Program-made: the position numbers and the translations under genes
Assembly (NCBI GenBank): GCA_022822785.1
Contig: JAJEAL010000010.1
Span: forward strand, 1-49,860
Reading direction: 5' to 3'
Source: Candidatus Poribacteria bacterium
GTDB lineage: Bacteria > Poribacteria > WGA-4E > PCPOR2b
DNA: 49,860 nucleotides
Shown: piece after piece, positions 43,713 through 49,860 of the stretch
How the letters are laid out: every line of letters begins with the position of its first letter
Position numbering within the stretch: position 1 is the stretch's first letter
Notes under the pieces: model-generated
Databases searched by the model: none
Seen by the model: the letters and a program-made list of their open reading frames with translations, nothing else
What the model was told of the DNA's origin: nothing

Positions 43713-44249
43713 ATGCTACTCCGCTTTGTCTGTATTGTGTGTCTGTCACTCCTACTATCCGGGTGCGCTCCCCCCATACCGCAACTCGACCTGACACCCG
43801 AACAGATGAACGGGATCGACAATCTGATTGGAGCAAACTTCGTCACCTTTCACACCGACATCGAATCCATACTCGGAGAAGCGCATAAAACAATAGAAAA
43901 CGATACACCCACCTACGATTTCGGAGATAAATATCGATTCAGAGGGCTGACCGCAGGGCTGCTCCACAACAAAGTCGTGATGCTCTCATTCTATGCCCAC
44001 AGAACGCTAACTCCGCACGAAGCTATCTATGCGCTGGGCTACCGGGAATTACCAGAAACCCACTGGATCGATGGACGACCCGTATACCAGCTCGACACCC
44101 ACAACGGCAAACGCATCTTCATTGTAACCCGGCAGTCAGGCTGGACATTTGTCCGAATCTTCGCTCACGCAGAAAACGTCAGAAAACATTTCAACCTACA
44201 GATCACACCGTTTCCATACCCAGCATTCTATTTCTCAGAGTCGGACTAG
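43713..44249 (+). CDS. Hypothetical lipoprotein
   Basis: A 178-aa lipoprotein: signal peptide MLLRFVCIVCLSLLLSGC with Cys18 as the modified residue. The mature part, TPEQMNGIDNLIGANFVTFH onward, is alpha/beta with no recognised family; it may be exposed on the periplasmic face or outer membrane. The ATG at 43713 has AAGGAGA seven bases upstream and overlaps the end of the broken propeller gene. The first ~12 codons and the ribosome binding site are near-identical to those of that upstream gene, so one signal-peptide module seems to have been copied. Confidence 0.8.
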   Translation: MLLRFVCIVCLSLLLSGCAPPIPQLDLTPEQMNGIDNLIGANFVTFHTDIESILGEAHKTIENDTPTYDFGDKYRFRGLTAGLLHNKVVMLSFYAHRTLTPHEAIYALGYRELPETHWIDGRPVYQLDTHNGKRIFIVTRQSGWTFVRIFAHAENVRKHFNLQITPFPYPAFYFSESD

Positions 44250-44263
44250 GTTCTACCGACAGC

Positions 44264-44288
44264 GATAGGTCTATTTTCCAAAATCGAC
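44264..44288. repeat. Degenerate GTCGATTTTCCAAAATCGAC palindrome
   Basis: GGTCTATTTTCCAAAATCGAC with one stem mismatch, 15 bp after the lipoprotein stop. Confidence 0.65.
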
Positions 44289-44354
44289 AGTCTCAGATTA
44301 GCGGACTTTAGAGAGAATCTCTACGGGAGCGCGTTAATTCACGGAGGGGGCCAA

Positions 44355-44516
44355 ATGAAGCGTAAATTGTACTATCTCTTACTGACCGTGGGACTCGGCA
44401 TCTTGTCTCTTTTTATGGTGGCCGGACTTTTGGGGGCCTATCCCATCTTTTCTATGATCGGTTACATTGGGATTGCTATTATGATGCTAGCGCTCCATTT
44501 TACGGATAAGCAATGA
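44355..44516 (+). CDS. Small two-helix membrane protein (53 aa)
   Basis: MKRKLYYLLLTVGLGILSLF, then VAGLLGAYPIFSMIGYIGIA, ending MMLALHFTDKQ. It has two hydrophobic segments (~6-27 and ~31-47) separated by Gly-Ala-Tyr-Pro, a basic N-terminus and a polar tail, so both ends probably face the cytoplasm. GGAGGGGG stands five bases before the ATG, strong support for translation. No family is recognised. It is downstream of the lipoprotein gene, 105 bp away on the same strand, and could be part of the same transcript. Confidence 0.65.
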   Translation: MKRKLYYLLLTVGLGILSLFMVAGLLGAYPIFSMIGYIGIAIMMLALHFTDKQ

Positions 44517-44611
44517 GCTGAACGAGTAAGAGGGACTTCAGTGCTGCTTTTCGTTGGGGAACGGAACCCGTGAAAACCGACTGAACGCATAAACCAAACG
44601 CTTTTCACGTT

Positions 44612-45475
44612 TCACGCAAGCACCTCAATCCCTAGCGCCGCCGCTGTCTGATGCAGAAAATCGCTCACCGCCGGCAACTCGTCCTCTCGGGCGCCTTCAG
44701 TAATCAACGGATACTCCGGATCCAGCGCGTGCATCCGACGGATATACGTCTTGAAGTCCAGCATCCCCTTACCCGGCGCACAGGTCGGTAGATGAAGCGT
44801 ATGCGCGTTGGTGAGAAGGATATCCTTCGCATGACCACTCACAATGTGGTTGCCAAGGACATCGAATATGCGATCGATGTACTCGCCCGTCCAATAGACC
44901 GTCTTGAGCGTGACCCAGTTTGCCGGGTCCAAATCCGATCTGACCCACGGTGAAGCCACCGCATCAAGAATCTCTTTCGTCACATCCTCATTTTCGAGCA
45001 CGACCAGCTGATGCCCCTCCAAGCTTAGATAGACCTGATTATCCTCCGCCGCTGTCACACACTCCCTCAGACTCTTAATTAACTGCTCACGGCTCCGTTG
45101 ACTCCAGTTGTCCGGATGCGGATTCCACGGACCCGTTGGATCCATCGACCCCGGTCCCGTATCAATCCCACGCGCCCCAATATCACCCGCAACCCTGAGT
45201 GCCGCCTGCACCGTGCGAACCGCTTGCTTCCGTTCCGTCTCGTCAGGGTGGATCAAGCACTGCCAGTACCCCGTCGTCTGATACATCCGAATGCCCTCAT
45301 CCGCGAGGACATCCCGCACCCGGTGACATTGCGCGGTCGTCGTTTCAAATGGATCGTTCTCCCGAAAACGGGTGAACACCCCTGAAAATCCCAATTCCTT
45401 CACCCGCTTAGCGATTGCCGGCGTGAAGTCATCCATATTGCTCGGCAAAAATGTTCCGCTCAGTCCAAAACGCAT
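44612..45475 (-). CDS. Sugar phosphate isomerase/epimerase-like TIM barrel protein
   Basis: A 287-aa protein of the xylose isomerase-like TIM barrel (AP endonuclease 2) group. It starts MRFGLSGTFLPSNMDDF. The metal-site residues expected in this fold are seen in GARGIDTGPGS, VYLSLEGHQLVV (Glu), WVRSDLDPANWVTLK (Asp) and HIVSGHAKDILL (His). It likely isomerises or epimerises a sugar or cyclitol; the family rarely allows a firm substrate. The ATG at 45475 has GGGAGGG directly upstream, so the eight-residue longer frame was not used. Two PhyH genes lie upstream on the same strand with ~70-120-bp gaps. Confidence 0.88.
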   Translation of the reverse strand: MRFGLSGTFLPSNMDDFTPAIAKRVKELGFSGVFTRFRENDPFETTTAQCHRVRDVLADEGIRMYQTTGYWQCLIHPDETERKQAVRTVQAALRVAGDIGARGIDTGPGSMDPTGPWNPHPDNWSQRSREQLIKSLRECVTAAEDNQVYLSLEGHQLVVLENEDVTKEILDAVASPWVRSDLDPANWVTLKTVYWTGEYIDRIFDVLGNHIVSGHAKDILLTNAHTLHLPTCAPGKGMLDFKTYIRRMHALDPEYPLITEGAREDELPAVSDFLHQTAAALGIEVLA

Positions 45476-45544
45476 AACGCCCTCCCTATGTTGGTTCAAG
45501 AGCTCATCGGTTTACCGGTTCATTTTTCACGTTTGACGTCCCCT

Positions 45545-46279
45545 CTACTCTTCCTGAACGACATCGGGACGATTGCCGATAGAGGGCGGAGATAGAATCC
45601 GTTCCTGCTGCGCTGTCAACTCACCATACTCGCTGAGGTCGTAGAATCTGCCGGACCAGGCAGAGTGGCCAGGGCTATATTTGTAGAGCAGCGATCGCCT
45701 TTCATGGGCCGCCCGCCACGGCATCGTGCCGTGGATGACCGCTTCCGTGAAGAAAATCACATCACCCGCTTTGGCAGCCGGCTGCGCAACGTAATGGGCT
45801 GGTCGCTCAAAACCCCGCACATCGGCGGGCAGGTAGGTCGCGAAGTTACTCTTGTGACTCCCCGGAACACACGCGAACCCGCCATCGCCTTCCCCCACGT
45901 CCGCTAGGCAGTAGGTCATCACAATCAACCCATTTCGGATCACCCCATCACGGTACTTATACCAGTGATCCCCCTCAGGGCCACCAGGACGACCGCCATC
46001 CTCGCCACCGTGCAACCGCCCACGACTTTCACCCTGACTCATAAAAATAGCGTAATCGTGATCGAGCCGGAATTTGGGACCGAGTAACTCAATGAGATAA
46101 GGAAGCACCTTTGGGTGGTCAATCAACCTTCTGAACGGTTCGCCCCACTGCGTCGGATGCCCAGAGCGATCCCCTTGATCTATGATTGTGTTCAGTTCAT
46201 CAACTTCGTCTGCCGTCAGGACATCCTTGATAACCAGATACCCTTCGAGATCGACGAGGAATTTTTCTTCGTTTGTCAT
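45545..46279 (-). CDS. PhyH-type dioxygenase with His-x-Gly in place of His-x-Asp
   Basis: A 244-aa paralogue of the protein at 14185: both begin with 'F-x-x-D-L-x-G-Y-L-V' and share D-x-GEGDG-x-x-x-x-x-PGSHK. At the iron site the sequence is H90-G-G92-E-D, so the carboxylate two residues after the His is Gly. An E93-D94 pair follows immediately and might take over. Distal H183 (AVIHGT) and Arg (HERRSLLYKY) are intact. The ATG at 46279 is preceded by GAAAGGA; a 41-residue longer frame upstream runs through a repeat and was rejected. Halogenase-like chemistry is possible but not shown. Confidence 0.88.
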   Translation of the reverse strand: MTNEEKFLVDLEGYLVIKDVLTADEVDELNTIIDQGDRSGHPTQWGEPFRRLIDHPKVLPYLIELLGPKFRLDHDYAIFMSQGESRGRLHGGEDGGRPGGPEGDHWYKYRDGVIRNGLIVMTYCLADVGEGDGGFACVPGSHKSNFATYLPADVRGFERPAHYVAQPAAKAGDVIFFTEAVIHGTMPWRAAHERRSLLYKYSPGHSAWSGRFYDLSEYGELTAQQERILSPPSIGNRPDVVQEE

Positions 46280-46398
46280 AATAATCGTCCTTTCTGAGAC
46301 TATGGTAGTAAGAAAAACAAGCGGACACTCCCAATAACTCCGTAGACTCACCCCTTGTGTTTGCCCGACCGGAGGGCGATTTTCCAAAATCGACATCT

Positions 46399-47205
46399 TC
46401 ACTGCAAATCCTGCAGCTGCGTGATAGGTCCCGTATTCCCAAAACCCAACTCAATCGCCCGTTCCAACATCCGCTGCCGACGGGGACCCGCCGTCGAAAT
46501 CAAGCGATCACTATAAAATCGTCCCCAACCCTTCGTCTCACCAGCGAGAAACCCAATCAACCAATCAAAATGTTCCCGATTCCGCTCAGGTGTCGTATTC
46601 GGGACGCAGTTGATGTGGATAGCACGTCTGCCGTAATTGTCACTCAACGCAGCGTGATACGTCTTATGGTTCATAAACAGCACATCCCCCGGTTCATTGC
46701 AGAGCGGATAACGCCCCGGCATATCGTCAGGAAGCCCACCGAGCTCATCTCTCATCTGATTAAGCGCTTCCCCAAACTCCTTGAAATGGCTCCCCGGAAT
46801 AACCGTCAGACATCCATCCTCAGGGCCGAGCGGATCGAGATAGATCGCTGCCCGCATACTAAAGAACCCCTCCGGCGCATAGGCATCGTGATGCCACCCG
46901 CTGCCGCCGGTATGGATAATTCCTTCGCTGAGGGTTAGGATGAAATCTTCACCCATCAAACCCGCAAAAACATCTACAATCTTCTCGTGGTCCAGCAGTG
47001 GGTAAAGCACCTCCGGATAGTAGTCGAAGAACGGGATAATCTGCTGCCTACGCTCTCCCGGTCCCGGCGGCGGCGCACCCTTACGTGCCAACCGCATCCC
47101 CTCGTCGAAAGCATCCGAAATCACCGCTATCTCCTCAGACGAGAGCAGACCCTTGTACTGAATAAATCCGAGCCGCTGGAAATAGTTAATATCTGCCTGA
47201 TCCAT
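46399..47205 (-). CDS. PhyH-type Fe(II)/2-oxoglutarate dioxygenase
   Basis: A 268-aa member with a complete iron site: H105-H-D107 (GWHHDAYAPEGF) and distal H184 (NHKTYHAAL), with RRAIH following. GPEDGCLTVIPGSHFKEFGE is the family loop. The N-terminus FQRLGFIQYKGLLSSEE is typical and has no signal peptide. The ATG at 47205 has GGGGAAAGG upstream; the longer frame was not used. A palindrome (46374-46394) separates it from the next PhyH gene. It is the upstream gene of the PhyH-PhyH-isomerase run on the - strand. Confidence 0.93.
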   Translation of the reverse strand: MDQADINYFQRLGFIQYKGLLSSEEIAVISDAFDEGMRLARKGAPPPGPGERRQQIIPFFDYYPEVLYPLLDHEKIVDVFAGLMGEDFILTLSEGIIHTGGSGWHHDAYAPEGFFSMRAAIYLDPLGPEDGCLTVIPGSHFKEFGEALNQMRDELGGLPDDMPGRYPLCNEPGDVLFMNHKTYHAALSDNYGRRAIHINCVPNTTPERNREHFDWLIGFLAGETKGWGRFYSDRLISTAGPRRQRMLERAIELGFGNTGPITQLQDLQ

Positions 47206-47229
47206 GCCTTTCCCCTCTACACACAAAAG

Positions 47230-47351
47230 TAGTAGGCATCCTCCGTAGGGGCGTGTGGTTGCCCTACTATAGTAGATTTTAGAATTAATGAGACACTCCA
47301 AACCGAACCGCATTGTCCCCGGACCCGGTAGGTGCGGTTTTTAACCGCACC
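47230..47351. repeat. Two hairpin repeats between PhyH and the enolase-superfamily gene
   Basis: A diverged GTAGGCATCCTCCGTAGGGG unit at ~47230 and a GGTGCGG...CCGCACC hairpin at 47331-47351, with a half-copy (AACCGCATTGTCCCCGGACC) just before it. Nothing else is seen in 47206-47437. Confidence 0.6.
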
Positions 47352-47437
47352 GCAGCCCGACGAGTCCCCAATTACATCGGGACAGGACACAGGGAGCGAA
47401 AGGGTCTTGTTAGGATTTACTATAGTTGAATTTCGGT

Positions 47438-48523
47438 CTACACCTCAAGATTGACACGGTGCCGATTCACGAAATCCCAATCCAACGCTAACCCCAACCC
47501 CGGTTTATCCGTCATCGTAATCTGTCCATCCACCACCTCAAACGCCGGATCGTACAGCTTCGACCAAATCTGGAACGGCTCACAGCTCGGACACGCCGGC
47601 ACCATCAATCCGTTAGGCACCGCCGCCACAAGATGGCAGTTGACATCCGGAAACTGGGCACCGTGAGGTGCGATCGGTATGTGATACGCCTCGCAGAGCG
47701 CAGCGATCCGCATAAGCCCCGTATAGCCGCCGCCAATCAGAATATCCGTCTGCACCAGCTGAAGTGCACCTTCATCAATGAGTCGCCTTATGCCGTAGAG
47801 CGTCCCTTCACCCTCCGCGCCAGCGACTATCGCACTCGTCGCTTCCTGCACCATCCGCATATAGAACGGTTCATCGTCGTGCCGGACAGGCTCCTCTATC
47901 CAATACAGCTGATAAGGTTCAAGCTCACGAACAGTCTCCACCGCCACCTTCCCCGACCACGCACGGGACACATCTATCATCAGTTTCTTATCAGGTCCAA
48001 GGACCTCCCGCGAAAGGCGCACCTTATCCAACACTTCCTGCGGTGTGCAGCTGTTAAAATGCAGCTTAATCGCATCAAACCCCAGACCAGCGTGCTCTTG
48101 CACCTCCGCAGCCACCTCCGATGCGGACTGATCGATGTAACCGATACCGTCCGCATAGGCTGGAACGACCGCCGCATAACCGCCCAACAGCCGCCACACC
48201 GGCTGACCGCACGCCTTGCCATACAGATCCCACAACGCAATATCCAACGCACCTATCGTGGACATCGCACCACGTCCCGGGCCCCGATACCGCCACGCTG
48301 ATTCATACATCTCATCCCAGAGCCGGGCAATCTGTCGCGGATCCTGACCGATGAGAACAGGAGCGAAATCCCGCGCAATCAGCTGCGGGTTGCCCCCTCG
48401 ACCAATCCCTGTCAAACCTTCATCGGTATGTATGAGAACGTTGGTCCAATCCCTATTCACCCCGGTTTCAGGCGCTCCAAATGGATGTTTCAGCACAATC
48501 GATTCTACCTGTGTGATACGCAC
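47438..48523 (-). CDS. Mandelate racemase/muconate lactonizing enzyme family protein (enolase superfamily)
   Basis: A 361-aa enzyme with the N-terminal capping domain and a (beta/alpha)7beta barrel. Metal ligands are D184 (MIDVSRAW), E210 in WIEEP and a Glu in GAEGEG. Acid/base residues are suggested by KLHFN (one Lys rather than a full KxK), QTD and APHG, consistent with sugar-acid dehydratases or racemases of the mandelate racemase subgroup. The start is taken as the GTG at 48523 (VRITQVES) because GGAGGT lies seven bases upstream; an earlier GTG at 48538 overlaps that site. It probably acts on a sugar acid, in line with the neighbouring isomerase-like and transporter genes. Confidence 0.88.
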   Translation of the reverse strand: MRITQVESIVLKHPFGAPETGVNRDWTNVLIHTDEGLTGIGRGGNPQLIARDFAPVLIGQDPRQIARLWDEMYESAWRYRGPGRGAMSTIGALDIALWDLYGKACGQPVWRLLGGYAAVVPAYADGIGYIDQSASEVAAEVQEHAGLGFDAIKLHFNSCTPQEVLDKVRLSREVLGPDKKLMIDVSRAWSGKVAVETVRELEPYQLYWIEEPVRHDDEPFYMRMVQEATSAIVAGAEGEGTLYGIRRLIDEGALQLVQTDILIGGGYTGLMRIAALCEAYHIPIAPHGAQFPDVNCHLVAAVPNGLMVPACPSCEPFQIWSKLYDPAFEVVDGQITMTDKPGLGLALDWDFVNRHRVNLEV

Positions 48524-48655
48524 CGATATTACCTCCACACGTCACAAATGTCTGCTAGCCGTTGCCTTATCGTCTCGTTTTGATTATAGACAAATCCCCA
48601 CCTAGGTCAAGAAAAAAATGGACGCTATAGGTTCACCCATTGCAATCACACGATT

Positions 48656-48752
48656 GTAGGTCGATTTTCCAAAATCGACTTCATTTCTGCTGAATCCCGT
48701 AATTATGTACCACCAATATAACCCCAATCCGCGTCAATCCGTGATTCAAACA
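48656..48752. repeat. Palindrome and AATCCGCG repeat near the transporter 3' end
   Basis: GTCGATTTTCCAAAATCGAC (48660-48679) and, after a short gap, an AATCCGCGTCAATCCGTGAT unit ending TCAAACAA. No gene in 48524-48765. Confidence 0.65.
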
Positions 48753-48765
48753 AATAACCAATGAA

Positions 48766-49734
48766 CTAACCCAAATCTGTTGGTGCAGCCCTTGCAGATG
48801 CCCGCGGCTTCTGGCGAATCGCCTCGCGGCTACTCGGAGAACGGTTAATCGTATAAATTCCGAGCGCAACCAACACCGCCCCAATACTCAAACCAACCGT
48901 AATCGGCTCACCGATGAGGATGTTACTGAGTAAAATGCCCCAGAGCGGCGTCGTAAAAAAGAACACCGAGAGACGGCTCGGCGGATAGTCCTTCAGCAAG
49001 AGCGTCCATGCGACGAAACAGAACCCCGCAATCCCAGCGCCCTGATACAAAATCGCAAACAGCGCAGGAAAGGAAAACCCGTATCCCGCTCTACCCTCAA
49101 AAATCGCGCTCAAGGTGAAAAAGGCAGGAACACCGATGACCATTTGCGACACCAATACACAGTAGGTATTGATACGCTGAATGAGACGGTTGGTGACAAC
49201 GATAAGCAGCCCCAGTAGAAACCCACCCAACAGCGTCAATAGGTCGCCAATCAAAAACTCTCCGAGCCCACCGACGAAGTTATCCCGAAACACGAAACAG
49301 ATGCCGCCGAAAGCGAAAGCCAATCCAAGCGCCTTCCGGCGCGTCATGTAATCGCCCGGAACAACGAAGTGTGCGATAAGCGCGACAAAGAGCGGGTAGG
49401 TATTCGTCATGACAGCTGTTCTACCCGCACGCGTAAAGTTCGCTCCCAGATTCAGCGCAGCAATCTGGACGACAAATAGGAGGGCACTCAAAAAGAGCGG
49501 CAGATATTCGTGACGCTGCAGCTTAAGCGATACGCCGTTAGCCAATGCCCAGCTTGTGATCAGCGTGAGCCCAATCGAAAACCGTAATCCCGCCGACGCA
49601 AATGGCGAGAATTCTGCCAGTCCAATCTTCAGGGAAACCGCGTTGCCACCCCAAAGCATCGCCAGAAAAAGGACAAAGAAAATAACTCGAGGTGGGATAA
49701 CATTTTTGTTAATTGGGTGAACTGTTTTGCTCAT
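48766..49734 (-). CDS. EamA-type (DMT superfamily) transporter
   Basis: A 322-aa inner-membrane carrier with ten predicted helices in two EamA repeats. The first starts FFVLFLAMLWGGNAVSLKIG, and helices continue through GLTLITSWALANG, FLIGDLLTLLGGFLLGLLIV, FFTLSAIFEGR, GIAGFCFVAWTLLL and LSIGAVLVALGIYTI. The family exports or imports metabolites such as amino acids or nucleotide sugars; no substrate can be given. The ATG and the Ser codon after it lie inside a GCTCATGTCAAGAAAAAGTG stretch that matches the end of the 92-bp miniature element, so the leader is repeat-derived and shows no clear ribosome binding site. Confidence 0.9.
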   Translation of the reverse strand: MSKTVHPINKNVIPPRVIFFVLFLAMLWGGNAVSLKIGLAEFSPFASAGLRFSIGLTLITSWALANGVSLKLQRHEYLPLFLSALLFVVQIAALNLGANFTRAGRTAVMTNTYPLFVALIAHFVVPGDYMTRRKALGLAFAFGGICFVFRDNFVGGLGEFLIGDLLTLLGGFLLGLLIVVTNRLIQRINTYCVLVSQMVIGVPAFFTLSAIFEGRAGYGFSFPALFAILYQGAGIAGFCFVAWTLLLKDYPPSRLSVFFFTTPLWGILLSNILIGEPITVGLSIGAVLVALGIYTINRSPSSREAIRQKPRASARAAPTDLG

Positions 49735-49781
49735 GTCAAGAAAAAGTGCAAAGAGCGGGAAACGTGATGCGTGATACGCGA

Positions 49782-49860
49782 TTAGGGCGTGTTGACATTT
49801 TGTTTTTGCTGTCGCGAGAAACCCTCAAATCACTGGAAAAGATGCCAGAAACCGAGTTTT
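49782..49860. mobile_element. IS5-like miniature element, cut by the window end
   Basis: TTAG then GGCGTGTTGACATTTTG, followed by interior sequence nearly the same as 21001-21064 (GCTGTCGCGAGAAAC, TCAAATCACTGGAAAAG, TGCCAGAAACCGAG). The right end is outside the window. Confidence 0.65.

Noticed and set aside
47633-48301. 222-aa + strand open frame
   Set aside because: Antisense to the enolase-superfamily gene; Arg/His/Pro-rich shadow without its own ribosome binding site.

Overview
The window looks like a piece of a bacterial chromosome from an uncultivated, repeat-rich lineage. The best guess is Candidatus Poribacteria or a close relative. This rests on six phytanoyl-CoA dioxygenase (PhyH)-type genes in under 35 kb, interspersed Gfo/Idh, enolase-superfamily and sugar-isomerase genes, Uma2 and S41 proteins, and very many short palindromic intergenic repeats. 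It is an inference from gene content, not a marker-gene result. No rRNA, tRNA or CRISPR array was recognised.

Layout. (1) 1-10.4 kb is a defence island on the + strand. It holds a large AT-rich STAND-type NTPase with an N-terminal Cap4/DUF4297-like nuclease domain and a TPR-like C-terminal part, followed by a complete type III restriction-modification pair (mod, res). A decayed second copy of the nuclease-3'/mod-5' junction lies downstream of res, so near-identical direct repeats flank the RM operon. (2) 10.7-13.0 kb: folK and an XPB-type helicase. (3) 13.3-17.2 kb: a DUF2283/helical-protein pair, then a PhyH-Nudix-ThDP-enzyme run. (4) 17.3-27.2 kb, - strand: a Uma2 protein, a membrane protein, ctpA and hisF; then gatC, a small helical protein and gatA; then a UvrD/PcrA helicase interrupted by a 365-aa intein that carries a GIY-YIG-like endonuclease insert. 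(5) 27.4-44.5 kb, + strand: pbpC; a Zn-type dehydrogenase, a class C-type serine hydrolase, PhyH and Gfo/Idh; PhyH; an orphan branched-chain-type binding lipoprotein; PhyH; rfaE2; pepA; a broken beta-propeller gene; a lipoprotein; and a 53-aa membrane protein. (6) 44.6-49.7 kb, - strand: a sugar isomerase-like protein, two PhyH proteins, an enolase-superfamily enzyme and an EamA transporter.

How the genes fit together. The housekeeping genes (folK, hisF, gatCA, uvrD, pbpC, rfaE2, pepA) are scattered singletons. Between them sit small-molecule oxidation genes (PhyH, Gfo/Idh, dehydrogenase, enolase superfamily, TIM-barrel isomerase), which suggest breakdown or tailoring of sugars, sugar acids or other organic compounds. 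Most have their own ribosome binding site and are separated by repeats rather than packed into operons. Two of the PhyH proteins have His-x-Gly where the family normally has His-x-Asp.

The intergenic DNA is itself organised. There are three 91-92-bp palindromic elements with 8-bp target duplications, a second miniature element with IS5-like ends and CTAG duplications, a third with degenerate inverted ends around one or three hairpins, and a set of hairpins that share a GTAGG lead-in but have different, compensated stems. Intergenic stretches over about 300 bases are described as individual features.
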